From the NCBI RefSeq assembly GCF_030209745.1, contig NZ_JARVRJ010000003.1, positions 62,001 through 126,000 on the forward strand: 64,000 nucleotides of DNA, given 5' to 3'. Position 1 is the first letter of the stretch. Each line of letters opens with the position of its first letter. Shown piece after piece: positions 53,537-63,575 of this stretch. Origin of the DNA: Arthrobacter sp. fls2-241-R2A-200 (GTDB taxonomy: Bacteria; Actinomycetota; Actinomycetes; Actinomycetales; Micrococcaceae). The notes under the pieces are model-generated. The model saw only the letters and a list, made by a program, of their open reading frames with translations. It ran no database searches and was not told the DNA's origin. A program made the position numbers and the translations under genes.

Positions 53537-54187
53537 ATGGCGATCATCCACAAGGCAACCTTGTCCCCGTCCAAGCTCGAACTCATTGCCGGTTACCTGC
53601 CAGCGCAGCCCTGGTTCATCAAGGAAGGCGCTGCTGAACTCGTGGGGGCCTACCGCTTTGATGACCCGGCCGGCGAGGTGGGCCTCGAGACGCACGTCGT
53701 CACCAGTGGCGGCCACTTCTACCAGGTCCCCCTTAGCTACCGCGGGTACGAGCTGGCCGGAGCCGGTGATTGGCTCATCGGCACTATGGACCACTCCGTC
53801 TTGGGGAAGCGCTGGGTGTACGACGCCTGCGCAGACCCCGTATATATCAAAGCCCTCGCCGCGGCCATTCTCACCGGGCAGGGAGAAGCAGAGCAGTACG
53901 TCGACGGCGAGACCGAGCCACGGCCCAGCACGGTCACCGTGAAGGGAACCGGGACGCTCGACGGCGACCTTCCCCCCTTAAGCGCTTCGGCGCCGGTGTC
54001 AGGGCAGGATGTAACGATCATTGACGCGGGTACCTTCAGGCTGAAAGTCGCCCGGGTCCTCGATGCAACAGCGGACGTTACTGCCAACTTTGCGGCAGCA
54101 TCCGAGCCCCAGGGCGAGCTCGCGCTGAACGGCCGGTGGGCAGGTCTGGACAACCCCGTGGAACTGGCATCGATTCTTCCGGCCTGA
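53537..54187 (+). CDS. Maltokinase N-terminal-cap-like protein
   Basis: The 216-residue protein opens with IIHKATLSPSKLELIAGYLP and contains LVGAYRFDDPAGEVGLETHVV, YQVPLSYRGYEL and IGTMDHSVLGKRWVYDACADPVY, which match the N-terminal cap domain of actinobacterial maltokinases (CG0192-like proteins). The kinase domain itself is missing, so it is a stand-alone cap-domain protein. Its function is unknown. Transcription seems leaderless. Confidence 0.75.
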   Translation: MAIIHKATLSPSKLELIAGYLPAQPWFIKEGAAELVGAYRFDDPAGEVGLETHVVTSGGHFYQVPLSYRGYELAGAGDWLIGTMDHSVLGKRWVYDACADPVYIKALAAAILTGQGEAEQYVDGETEPRPSTVTVKGTGTLDGDLPPLSASAPVSGQDVTIIDAGTFRLKVARVLDATADVTANFAAASEPQGELALNGRWAGLDNPVELASILPA

Positions 54188-54315
54188 CAAGTTCACAGGA
54201 GGCGCGCTGGCTCGTATCTGTTGAAGGTCGGCCTGTTGAAGGCTCCGGTCTGTTGAAGGCTTCGGCTCCAGCGTACGCTGGCAAACGGGGGCAACTTTTG
54301 ATGAGGGGTTTAACG

Positions 54316-54759
54316 ATGAACAGAGTCCGGATGAACAAGTTCAACGTGAAGAGGACGCAGGCCCAGGTAGGCCGGGCCCAGAGCATCGTTCCGGCCGTTC
54401 AAGAGCTCGCGCGGGAGTGGGTGGGACGTACGGCGGAGGGCTCCTCGGCGCAGGCTAATGCAGTGGTGCGGTGGGCGTTGACCCGGATCAACCATGCCGA
54501 TGTTCCATCAGTGGTTTACGGAGTTGTCCTGACCCTGACCGGCAAGAAGAAGGCGGCCAAGCAGGCTCAACGCACTGCCGCGAAGGCCGTGAAAGAAGCG
54601 ACAGTGGCACTAAGCCGAAAGACGCGGATGGGGTACTCGCCCCGTAACAGTGTCCGTCGCGGAGGGTGGCTAGCCGCCGTCGCCGGCTTAATTGTTGGTG
54701 CTTCTGCTGTGTATGCCTGGCGAATGGTGATGCCGTTCGGAGAGCCTAAGCCCCGTTAG
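54316..54759 (+). CDS. Unknown protein with C-terminal membrane helix and PxGEPxP end
   Basis: The 147-residue protein has a basic, helical N-terminal region (residues 1-110, many Ala, Arg and Lys) and one membrane helix at about 118-137 (GGWLAAVAGLIVGASAVYAW) ending in RMVMPFGEPKPR. The end motif is echoed in the protein at 55307-56185. I do not recognise a family. ATG 54316 was chosen for AGGGGTT at the right distance; ATG 54301 is also in frame. Confidence 0.62.
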   Translation: MNRVRMNKFNVKRTQAQVGRAQSIVPAVQELAREWVGRTAEGSSAQANAVVRWALTRINHADVPSVVYGVVLTLTGKKKAAKQAQRTAAKAVKEATVALSRKTRMGYSPRNSVRRGGWLAAVAGLIVGASAVYAWRMVMPFGEPKPR

Positions 54760-54766
54760 AGCGGGC

Positions 54767-55069
54767 TCAGGGGGACGGCTGTTCGCCGCGCCGACGAAGC
54801 CGACGTCGCAGCGAGGTCCCCGAGAAGAGCCAGTAGGCCCCGGCGCTGGCGAGGAGGAAACCGAGTACGCCCAGAATGACCAGTTGGGTAGCTATTCCCG
54901 CGATGACCAGGCCAAAACCGACAACGACGGCAAGCGCGCCGAGGATCCTCCGCGTTGTTGCACCCCGCGGGCGGCCGGACTGCAACTCGAAGGCGAGTTC
55001 GGGATCCGAAGCAGCGAGATCCCGCTCCAACCTCTCAAGGGTCCTTCGTTCTTCCTCCGACAACGGCAT
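54767..55069 (-). CDS. DUF3040 family small membrane protein
   Basis: The 100-residue protein begins PLSEEERRTLERLERDLA, the DUF3040 signature, has two adjacent membrane helices (about residues 42-80, ILGALAVVVGFGLVIAG and LVILGVLGFLLASAGAYW), and a basic end. The family is confined to Actinobacteria and its function is unknown. The gene converges with the one before it, 7 bp apart. Confidence 0.85.
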   Translation of the reverse strand: MPLSEEERRTLERLERDLAASDPELAFELQSGRPRGATTRRILGALAVVVGFGLVIAGIATQLVILGVLGFLLASAGAYWLFSGTSLRRRLRRRGEQPSP

Positions 55070-55130
55070 CGGGTTTCCTCACTCACCACGCGAGCAGGGA
55101 CGCAAACGTCGCGTCGGTGCATAAGCCAAC

Positions 55131-55154
55131 AGCACGGGCGCTGCTTGCCGTGCT
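55131..55154. promoter_or_regulatory. Small hairpin in the DUF3040 upstream gap
   Basis: AGCACGG (55131-55137) and CCGTGCT (55148-55154) form a 7-bp stem with a 10-base loop. It lies in a 237-bp gap with no gene, between two divergent starts. Its role is unclear. Confidence 0.35.
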
Positions 55155-55306
55155 ATGACTCCATTATCTGCTCCTTCCGTCCGTCTGGCCACAGGCAGTA
55201 GAGCGGAATCACGAACTCGCGCCCCTCACCCCTTACATAGGCTGCTAAGCATGCTTACGATTGAAGGACGCTCGCCAGCCACGCCGTCGGAACGCTAGGA
55301 GGGAAG

Positions 55307-56185
55307 ATGGACCGAAAAAGCCTGGCCCGCCTGCAGGGCTCGTTCAACGTGGTGAATGGGCTGTGGCCCTTGGTTCACATGAGGAGCTTCGAGGCGATCT
55401 TTGGGCCTAAAAAAGATAAGTGGCTCGTCAGGACCGTCGCGGGGCTCATGGTGACCAACGGGGCAGCCCAAGCACGTTCCGGCAGCTCAGAACACGGCCA
55501 AGCGCAGGCACGAATGATAGGGATCGGCACGGCGGCAACATTGGCGGCCGTGGACCTCATCTACGCCCCACCGAGAAGAATCAGCAGGATGTACTTGGTG
55601 GATGCAGTCACTGAATTGGGCTGGATCTACCTCTGGCTCACCTCGCCAAGGGCGGCCGGGAACACGGACGAAAAAACACCCTACGGAAAGTTGAATCACT
55701 CCATGGCACAGCGCATCCCCCTCATAACAGCCACTGCCGTTGCTGTCCCCGAGGTTCCCAGCACTTCCAAACGCGGTCCCGTAGGCACGACATTGCTGGT
55801 GGCCGTAGGACTCTTGTCCGGGGCTGCCTGCGTGATGTTTGCCATGCGGATGATGGTTCCTCCCGGAGAGCCCCGGCCCGCCGTGCGCCCGAGGTTGGAA
55901 AGGGATGGAGCATCCCCCGCCACCGCCACGCCCGTGGCAAGTACCACCGGCGACGCCGCCCAACCGGAGGAACTCCTCGTCCCCAGCACGGAGCCCGTGG
56001 AGATTTCCATCAGGATGCGGCCAGGTGAGTGGACAGACGAGTCCTTGGTGGGCAGCGTTGAGGACTACCGGCAGCAAGTAAGGGACATGGGCGCACCCGA
56101 ATCCCAAATCGTCACCAAGGTGGACCGGACCGAGGGCGGTGGCGCAGTGGTTGTCGTGAGGTGGGACAGGACGTTGCCGTTGTAG
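55307..56185 (+). CDS. Unknown membrane-anchored protein with PxGEPRP motif
   Basis: The 292-residue protein has an N-terminal region with weak hydrophobic helices (MVTNGAAQARSG, GIGTAATLAAVDLIYAP, TELGWIYLWL), a membrane helix at about 163-182 (TTLLVAVGLLSGAACVMFAM) directly followed by RMMVPPGEPRPAVRPR, a disordered linker, and a C-terminal strand-rich part (VEISIRMRPGEW, AVVVVRWDRTLPL). The helix and the PxGEPxP motif match the end of the protein at 54316-54759. AGGAGGGAAG gives a strong ribosome-binding site. I do not recognise a family. Confidence 0.68.
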   Translation: MDRKSLARLQGSFNVVNGLWPLVHMRSFEAIFGPKKDKWLVRTVAGLMVTNGAAQARSGSSEHGQAQARMIGIGTAATLAAVDLIYAPPRRISRMYLVDAVTELGWIYLWLTSPRAAGNTDEKTPYGKLNHSMAQRIPLITATAVAVPEVPSTSKRGPVGTTLLVAVGLLSGAACVMFAMRMMVPPGEPRPAVRPRLERDGASPATATPVASTTGDAAQPEELLVPSTEPVEISIRMRPGEWTDESLVGSVEDYRQQVRDMGAPESQIVTKVDRTEGGGAVVVVRWDRTLPL

Positions 56186-56201
56186 AGGCAAGAGGAGAGG
56201 G

Positions 56202-56630
56202 CTACAACTTCTCGCCCGGCCGCGGCTTCCACACCACAACAGCCTGGGACCTCGCGCGGGGTCGCTGGCCGCGCGCCAAGCTCACGACGTCGCCTGCTGC
56301 TCCGGCCGCGAAGATGCGTGCGTCTATCGGGGACCGGCGGCGGGACAGTTCTTCCTGGAGTTCGGTCACCCGGTACTGCAACGCCGCCACTTGATTTTCA
56401 AGGTCGAGTATCCGCTTGATGCCCTCGAGTGAGACGCCGGACTGCGAGAGGCGCTGGACCTCCCGCAGCTTGTTGACATCGTTTTGGGAGTAGCGGCGGG
56501 ACTTTCCGGGCGCACGGCTGGGCGAGACGATGCCCAGCCGGTCGTACTGGCGCAACGTCTGCGGATGCATGTCCGCAAGCTCAGCAGCCACGGAGATCAC
56601 GAAGATCGGCTGATTGACGTCGATGCCCAT
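56202..56630 (-). CDS. hspR: Heat-shock repressor HspR
   Basis: The 142-residue MerR-type repressor has FVISVAAELADMHPQTLRQYDRLGIVSPSR, the HspR helix-turn-helix, then YSQNDVNKLREVQRLSQSGVSLEGIKRIL and a coiled-coil (ENQVAALQYRVTELQEEL). It binds HAIR repeats, with DnaK as co-repressor in the best-studied actinomycetes, and lies at the end of the operon it controls. HAIR sites are at 60341-60361, 60394-60414 and 24950-24970. Confidence 0.95.
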   Translation of the reverse strand: MGIDVNQPIFVISVAAELADMHPQTLRQYDRLGIVSPSRAPGKSRRYSQNDVNKLREVQRLSQSGVSLEGIKRILDLENQVAALQYRVTELQEELSRRRSPIDARIFAAGAAGDVVSLARGQRPRARSQAVVVWKPRPGEKL

Positions 56631-56639
56631 GCCTGCTCC

Positions 56640-57614
56640 CTATAACCGGGCCTTCGCGGCCAGGTCGCGACGCGGGTCGGCGTCGGTGGTTGCCGCGGCA
56701 AACGCCTTGACGGCTTCTTCCGCTTCTTTATTAAGGTTTTGAGGAACTGCGACGTCGATGGTCACTAGCAGGTCGCCTGTCGCCTTGGGTGTCTTCACGC
56801 CGCGACCCTTGACCCGCAGGGTACGTCCGGACGGCGTTCCCGCCGGGACGCGCACCTTGACGGTATCGCCGTCGAGCGTGGGCACCTCAATGGTCGCGCC
56901 GAGTGCAGCTTCGCCGAACGTGACGGGTACGTGGATCCTGATGTTGTCGCCGTCGCGCTGGAAGAACTCGTGCGGCTTGACGCTCACGGTGATGATGAGG
57001 TCACCGTTACCCGCAGGTCCGGCGTTGCCCTTGCCGCGCTGACGGACTTTCTGGCCGTCCTTGATTCCGGCCGGGATCTTGACGTCAATCACGTTGCCGT
57101 TGCTTTCGCGCAGGCTCACCGTGGTGCCGTGGATGGAACCGGCAAAAGAGATGGACGTGGTCGCTGTCCGGTCGGAGCCCTTCTGCGGCGTCCGCTGGAA
57201 TCCGGTCTGGCCTCCGCCAAAGCCCCCGCCGAACAGGTCGGCAAATTCTGGAGGGAGGCCGCCACCGGCGGGCTGCCGGGCACCAGGCCCACCGCCGAAC
57301 AGACCACCGAACAAGTCCTCAAACCCACCGTTGCCACCAGGGGTTCCGCGGCCACCGGCACCGGGAGCGAACCTTGCGCCGCCCATGGCACGGATGGCGT
57401 CATACTGCTGCCGATCCTCTGGGCTGGACAACACGGAGTACGCCTCCGAAATGTCCTTGAACTTCTTCTCAGCGGCCGCATCCCCGGCATTGGTATCCGG
57501 ATGGTACTGCCGTGCGAGCTTGCGGTAAGCCTTCTTGATATCCGCGTCGGACGCGTCCTTGGCAACACCAAGGATCGCGTAAAAATCCTTTTCAACCCAG
57601 TCCTGGCTGGCCAA
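56640..57614 (-). CDS. dnaJ: Co-chaperone DnaJ, short DnaJ/CbpA form
   Basis: The 324-residue protein has a J-domain at the start ([21 protein letters not shown], with the HPD in [10 protein letters not shown]), a Gly/Phe-rich stretch (residues 85-140), and the two beta-sandwich substrate domains, but no Cys-rich zinc domain, like the DnaJ1 of hspR operons. It stimulates DnaK. The start is TTG at 57614, with GAAAGGAAA upstream; the frame upstream to 57653 is not DnaJ-like. A long inverted repeat lies between it and grpE. Confidence 0.92.
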   Translation of the reverse strand: MASQDWVEKDFYAILGVAKDASDADIKKAYRKLARQYHPDTNAGDAAAEKKFKDISEAYSVLSSPEDRQQYDAIRAMGGARFAPGAGGRGTPGGNGGFEDLFGGLFGGGPGARQPAGGGLPPEFADLFGGGFGGGQTGFQRTPQKGSDRTATTSISFAGSIHGTTVSLRESNGNVIDVKIPAGIKDGQKVRQRGKGNAGPAGNGDLIITVSVKPHEFFQRDGDNIRIHVPVTFGEAALGATIEVPTLDGDTVKVRVPAGTPSGRTLRVKGRGVKTPKATGDLLVTIDVAVPQNLNKEAEEAVKAFAAATTDADPRRDLAAKARL

Positions 57615-57637
57615 GAGCGTTTCCTTTCGTCGGGGAA

Positions 57638-57705
57638 CGAGATGGCAGTTCATGCCAATGTTTCAGCAGAGCTTCAGAAAAACACTGCCACAAACTGCCA
57701 TCTCG
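57638..57705 (-). repeat. 13-bp inverted repeat between grpE and dnaJ
   Basis: CGAGATGGCAGTT (57638-57650) and AACTGCCATCTCG (57693-57705) are perfectly complementary, with 42 bases between. In the mRNA this stem would lie just upstream of the dnaJ ribosome-binding site. Confidence 0.75.
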
Positions 57706-57712
57706 CGGAGTG

Positions 57713-58372
57713 TTACGCCGGGACAGCCACGATCACTTGGGCTGCCCGCAGCACACGTTCGCCAGAGCGGTATCCGGAGCGCAGCACCTGGCTGACGGTG
57801 TCAACCTGAATGTCCTCGCCGGGCTGCTGGATGAGCGCCTCATGGATGGTGGGGTCAAACTCGACGCCCGTTTCCGAGATACGCTCCAAGCCGTACGTCT
57901 TCAGCGCGTTCTCCAGCTTGGTGGCGATGGCGGCGAAGGGGCCGCCCTCGAGGTCACCGTGCTGGCGAGCAGCGTCGACGTCGTCCAGCACCGGGAGCAG
58001 GGAGTTCAGGACGCCGATGACGGCCATTTCCCCTGCGACGGCGCGGTCGCGTTCCACGCGCTTGCGGTAGTTGACGTACTCAGCCTGAAGGCGAAGGAGG
58101 TCGTTGCGGAGCTCCGCTGCCTGGGCTTCAGCGGCGGCGCCAGGGGCCACCGATTCCTCGGCCGGCACCTCTACCCCGTTGAGGATTTCCTCAGCCTGGG
58201 ACAGAGCGTCGCCATCCGTGGGAGCGGCATTGCCTTGGGCCGGAGCGCCAGCTTCGTTGTCAGGGTGGCGGGCCGCCCCGGTCTCCGGGTCAACCTTGCG
58301 GTTGTCCCGGATAACGGGCTTGCGCGGCTCGTTGCCCTCGGAGTGCTCTTCTTCGTTGCCGTGGTGAGGCAT
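57713..58372 (-). CDS. grpE: Nucleotide exchange factor GrpE
   Basis: The 219-residue protein has an acidic, disordered first 70 residues, a long coiled-coil (AQAAELRNDLLRLQAEYVNYRKRVERDR) and the C-terminal beta domain with LLPVLDDVDAAR, GVEFDPTIHEALIQQPGE and YRSGERVLRAAQVIV. It releases ADP from DnaK. Its ATG lies 2 bases after the dnaK stop, so translation is probably coupled. Confidence 0.95.
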   Translation of the reverse strand: MPHHGNEEEHSEGNEPRKPVIRDNRKVDPETGAARHPDNEAGAPAQGNAAPTDGDALSQAEEILNGVEVPAEESVAPGAAAEAQAAELRNDLLRLQAEYVNYRKRVERDRAVAGEMAVIGVLNSLLPVLDDVDAARQHGDLEGGPFAAIATKLENALKTYGLERISETGVEFDPTIHEALIQQPGEDIQVDTVSQVLRSGYRSGERVLRAAQVIVAVPA

Positions 58373-58374
58373 GG

Positions 58375-60246
<1,872 letters not shown>

Positions 60247-60340
60247 ATCTTGTTTCCTTTCAATGGCCGATGTTGGCGATTGCGCTCGACGGCGGTCCGC
60301 AGGGCGGAGCATCATCGGGAGCCCACTCAACAATCGGCTA

Positions 60341-60361
60341 GTTGAGCGTTCTGGACTCAAC
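60341..60361 (-). promoter_or_regulatory. HAIR element 1 of the dnaK operon
   Basis: GTTGAGC-N7-ACTCAAC is an almost perfect HspR-associated inverted repeat. It covers the -10 element and start region of the dnaK promoter. A further half site ACTCAAC occurs at 60325-60331. Confidence 0.88.
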
Positions 60362-60387
60362 TGTACTCAGGCTGAAGGCAAAGTCAA
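60360..60387 (-). promoter_or_regulatory. dnaK operon promoter
   Basis: On the minus strand TTGACT (60387-60382), a 16-base spacer and TACAGT (60365-60360) form a sigma-70 type promoter, giving a leader of about 107 bases. HAIR 1 overlaps the -10 end and HAIR 2 lies just upstream of the -35. Confidence 0.7.
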
Positions 60388-60393
60388 TCCAAA

Positions 60394-60414
60394 GTTGAGT
60401 GAAGTACGCTCAAC
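60394..60414 (-). promoter_or_regulatory. HAIR element 2 of the dnaK operon
   Basis: GTTGAGT-N7-GCTCAAC is flanked by AAA and TTT, which extend the palindrome. It lies 7 bp upstream of the -35 element. Confidence 0.88.
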
Positions 60415-60498
60415 TTTGCTTTCCGCGCTGCGCAATCCCGCGGAAACACGGCGATTTGGATGCTGTTTCGCCTACGGTGAACTCGGATAACCGCCTAC

Positions 60499-61233
60499 TC
60501 AATGGCCCTCACAGAGCCCAGCGAGTCCTTGAAGCACGCTCAGATGATGCTCGAACAACTCTTCGCGAGCGACGAAAGTGTCCGCGCCGTACTGGCCGAA
60601 GACTTCAAAGCTGACAGCTCCAAACAACGAGGTCCACACCAGCACGCCGCGCGCCAGGAACTCATCGTCGGCAGCAAGTCCCAGCTCCGCCCTCACGGCC
60701 TCCATATCGGCGGCGAGACCGGGTGGAATTACGACGGCGGGACCGTGCTGGGGTGCCAGCGCGCCTGACCGGTAGGCGGCGTCGAGGATGCCGACAAGCC
60801 GGAGGATGACACGGGTCCCTGGGACCGTAGTGCGCTCCCCTGGCGCTTGGTAGCCGGGCACGGGACTGCCGAAAAGCAAGGCGTAACTGGCCGGTTCGCG
60901 CAGGGCCCAAGTGCGGACCGCCAAGCCCAGCGCTTTGAATCGACCTGCGTAGTCAGTTTCGGGAATCGCGTCGACCGCAGCATCCACATGGTCGCCGAGC
61001 TCGTTGTAGCCATCGATCAGCAAGAGCGTCAGGAGTTCATCCCGGCTCTCCACGTAGCGATAGACCGCCGAAGAAACCACACCCACATCGCGGGCCACGG
61101 CACGAAGGGAAAGCGCGGCCGCACCGTGCCGGGCCAAATGCTCACGGCCAAGCCGAACGATATCCGCGACCATCTGGGAACGCGCCCGCTCGCGGGGGGT
61201 GGGCGGCTTGGCTTTCGAATCAGCGATCGTCAT
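60499..61233 (-). CDS. TetR-family transcriptional regulator
   Basis: The 244-residue regulator has a TetR HTH (ALSLRAVARDVGVVSSAVYRYVESRDELLTLLLIDGYNELG) at about residues 40-80 and a C-terminal domain of the TetR_C_13/33-like type (WALREPASYALLFGSPVPGYQAP, VLVWTSLFGAVSFEVFGQYG). Its ATG at 61233 was chosen over an in-frame extension that crosses the operator. It is divergent from the NAD(P)-binding gene at 61370, with two matching palindromes in between, so it most likely represses both. Confidence 0.9.
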   Translation of the reverse strand: MTIADSKAKPPTPRERARSQMVADIVRLGREHLARHGAAALSLRAVARDVGVVSSAVYRYVESRDELLTLLLIDGYNELGDHVDAAVDAIPETDYAGRFKALGLAVRTWALREPASYALLFGSPVPGYQAPGERTTVPGTRVILRLVGILDAAYRSGALAPQHGPAVVIPPGLAADMEAVRAELGLAADDEFLARGVLVWTSLFGAVSFEVFGQYGADTFVAREELFEHHLSVLQGLAGLCEGH

Positions 61234-61274
61234 CAACCCAGCCTGCCGAGAACCGAGAGCAGTGTCAACAAAGG

Positions 61275-61287
61275 AGAGCACTGCTCT
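61275..61287. promoter_or_regulatory. TetR-type operator palindrome 1
   Basis: AGAGCACTGCTCT is a 13-bp palindrome (central base aside) that ends in the first base of the -35 element of the divergent promoter. It has the same arms as operator 2. Confidence 0.75.
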
Positions 61288-61315
61288 TGACTTTCAAGCA
61301 ACGCAGAGGCATTCT
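61287..61315 (+). promoter_or_regulatory. Promoter of the NAD(P)-binding gene
   Basis: TTGACT (61287-61292), a 17-bp spacer and CATTCT (61310-61315) form a good promoter. Operator 1 touches the -35 and operator 2 covers the start of transcription, so repression would be effective. Confidence 0.65.
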
Positions 61316-61323
61316 GATTTCAG

Positions 61324-61336
61324 AGAGCAGTGCTCT
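61324..61336. promoter_or_regulatory. TetR-type operator palindrome 2
   Basis: AGAGCAGTGCTCT has the same arms as operator 1, is extended by one further G-C pair, and starts 49 bp from it. It lies just downstream of the -10 element. Confidence 0.75.
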
Positions 61337-61369
61337 CGCTACGATCATCCCCCTTAGGAAGGCCACACC

Positions 61370-62311
61370 ATGTACGTCGTCACCGGAGCAGGGCCAGTCG
61401 GATACACCATCGCCGAGCAGTTGGCGCAGCAAGGACATGAGGTGCGCGTGCTGACGCGCTCCGGCAGCGGACCTGATCATCCTTTGATCCAGAGGATGCG
61501 GGTAGACGTCTCCGATCCGTCACAGTTGGCACCAGCACTGGAAGGTGCCGCTGCCGTGTTTCACTGCATCCACGGCTCCGCCTACCGTGCCGCAGCCTGG
61601 CGTGCCGAACTCCCCCGGGCCGAACAAGTGGTGATGACGGCGGCCAAAGCTGCGGGCGCCGTCGTCGTTTTCCCCGAAAGCCTGTACTCGTATAGCGAGC
61701 CTGATCACGTGATGAAGGAGGCAGGCCCGCGCGAAGCAACGGGAGGCAAACGTGGCATCCGGACCGAACTGCTGAAAGCGCGCGAAGCGCACGCTGCGGA
61801 TACTGTGAGCGTAGTGGCGGGTGACTTCTTTGGGCCGTACGTGAGGATGGCCCATGCCGGCGAGCGCATGGTGCCGTTGGTCTTGAGGGGAAAGACCGTC
61901 CAAGTGCTGGCCAATGCAGACCAACCTCACTCGTTCACCTATGTCCCTGACTTGGCTGCCGCCATGATCGCCGCAGCTCAACGGCCAGGGCTCTGGAACT
62001 CGGTGCTTCATGCGCCTACCGGGCCCGCGGTGACCCAACGCGAAATGGCTGCGGCGTACGCGCAAGCAGCCGGCGTGTCCGCGCCGAAGGTTTCCGCGGT
62101 GCCGGCTTGGGCACTGCGGGGGCTCGGCCTCTTCTCCACCGACATGCGGGAACTCGCTGAGATGCTCTATCAGTTCGAGCGCCCGTTCGTCATGGATTCC
62201 ACCGAAAGCCAGCAGCTCCTGGGTCAGGAACCTACCCCGCTGACGGAAGCGGCCGCTGTCACTGTGGCGTGGTGGGAGGAAACGTTGGAGCGTTTTCCTG
62301 CCGAGCGCTGA
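61370..62311 (+). CDS. NAD(P)-binding epimerase/reductase-like protein
   Basis: The 313-residue protein has an N-terminal Rossmann motif (YVVTGAGPVGYTIAEQLAQQGHEV) and the extended SDR layout (AAVFHCIHGSAYRAAAW, VFPESLYSYS, GDFFGPYVRMAHAGERM, SFTYVPDLAAAM). The usual Tyr-x-x-x-Lys pair is not clear, as in NmrA-like or atypical SDRs. It is probably the main target of the divergent TetR regulator. AGGAAGG precedes the ATG. Confidence 0.83.
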   Translation: MYVVTGAGPVGYTIAEQLAQQGHEVRVLTRSGSGPDHPLIQRMRVDVSDPSQLAPALEGAAAVFHCIHGSAYRAAAWRAELPRAEQVVMTAAKAAGAVVVFPESLYSYSEPDHVMKEAGPREATGGKRGIRTELLKAREAHAADTVSVVAGDFFGPYVRMAHAGERMVPLVLRGKTVQVLANADQPHSFTYVPDLAAAMIAAAQRPGLWNSVLHAPTGPAVTQREMAAAYAQAAGVSAPKVSAVPAWALRGLGLFSTDMRELAEMLYQFERPFVMDSTESQQLLGQEPTPLTEAAAVTVAWWEETLERFPAER

Positions 62312-62327
62312 CATGAAATGATCAACC

Positions 62328-63572
62328 ATGCGTCCGATGCAGCACTCCAGCAAACTCCAGAACGTCCGCTATGAACTCCGTGGGCCCATCCTCCAAGCGG
62401 CGAAGGCCATGGAGGCCGAGGGGCACCGCATCCTCAAGATGAACCTCGGGGACACTGCTCCCTTCGGGTTGGAGGCGCCGGAGTCGGTGGTGGTGGACAT
62501 GATCCATCACCTTCGCGGCGCACAGGGGTACAGCGATTCGAAGGGTATCTTTTCTGCCCGCACCGCGATTTCCCAGTACTACCAAACACGCGGACTCATG
62601 AGCATCGGCGTCGAAGACGTGTTTGTGGGCAATGGGGTCAGCGAACTGATTTCCATGACCCTCCAGGCCTTCATGGAGAACGGGGACGAAATCCTCATCC
62701 CCGCCCCGGACTATCCCCTCTGGACAGCTGCGGTGACGCTCACCGGCGGGCAGCCCGTGCACTACCTCTGTGATGAGGAGCAGAACTGGTGGCCGGACAT
62801 GGCCGACGTCGAAGCGAAAATCACCCCGCGTACCCGCGGCATCGTGATCATCAACCCAAACAATCCCACCGGCGCCGTGTACCCGCAGCACATCCTGGAG
62901 CAGTTCGCCGCCCTTGCACGGAAGCACGATCTGGTCCTGTTCTCCGATGAGATCTACGAAAAAATCCGCTACGTCGACGCACCCCATATTCACACCGCAG
63001 CCGTGGCCCCTGACGTGTGTGTACTGACATACAGTGGCCTGTCCAAGGCATACCGGATGCCCGGATACCGGGCCGGATGGGTTGCCGTGACGGGGCCATT
63101 TGCTGCTACGGCTGCCTACCGGGAGTCCTTGGAGTTGCTGGCTTCGCTGAGGTTGTGCGCCAACGTCCCGGCCCAGCATGCCATCCAGACGTGCCTTGGT
63201 GGTTACCAAAGCATCGAGGCCCTCATCCGTCCCGGTGGCCGCCTACGCGAGCAACGGGATCTGGCGTGGAAGTTGCTGACCGCCATCCCGGGCGTTTCTT
63301 GCGTGCCGGCGGCGGGGGCAATGTACCTGTTCCCCAAGTTGGACCCGGAGATCTACCCGATCGAGAGCGATGAGAAGTTCGTCCTTCAACTCCTGCAGGA
63401 ACAGAAAATCCTGGTCTCCCATGGCACTGCGTTCAACTGGCCCACGCCCGACCACTTCAGGTTCGTGATCCTGCCCGCCGTGGGCGACATCGAGGAGGCC
63501 GTGCGCAGGATCGACCACTTCTTGGCGGCGTACCGCAGCCGGTCCAAAGAGGCTGCTGCCGTCGCGTCCTGA
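62328..63572 (+). CDS. Class I aminotransferase, AlaA-like
   Basis: The 414-residue PLP enzyme has SSKLQNVRYELRGPILQAAKAMEAEGHRILKMNLGD-type opening of the AlaA/AlaT group, VFVGNGVSELISM, IINPNNPTGAVYP, LVLFSDEIYEKIRY with the pyridine-binding Asp, YSGLSKAYRMPGYRAGW with the PLP lysine, and YLFPKLDPEIYP. AlaA makes alanine from pyruvate and glutamate. It follows the SDR gene by 16 bp and may share its transcript. Confidence 0.9.
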   Translation: MRPMQHSSKLQNVRYELRGPILQAAKAMEAEGHRILKMNLGDTAPFGLEAPESVVVDMIHHLRGAQGYSDSKGIFSARTAISQYYQTRGLMSIGVEDVFVGNGVSELISMTLQAFMENGDEILIPAPDYPLWTAAVTLTGGQPVHYLCDEEQNWWPDMADVEAKITPRTRGIVIINPNNPTGAVYPQHILEQFAALARKHDLVLFSDEIYEKIRYVDAPHIHTAAVAPDVCVLTYSGLSKAYRMPGYRAGWVAVTGPFAATAAYRESLELLASLRLCANVPAQHAIQTCLGGYQSIEALIRPGGRLREQRDLAWKLLTAIPGVSCVPAAGAMYLFPKLDPEIYPIESDEKFVLQLLQEQKILVSHGTAFNWPTPDHFRFVILPAVGDIEEAVRRIDHFLAAYRSRSKEAAAVAS

Positions 63573-63575
63573 CCC

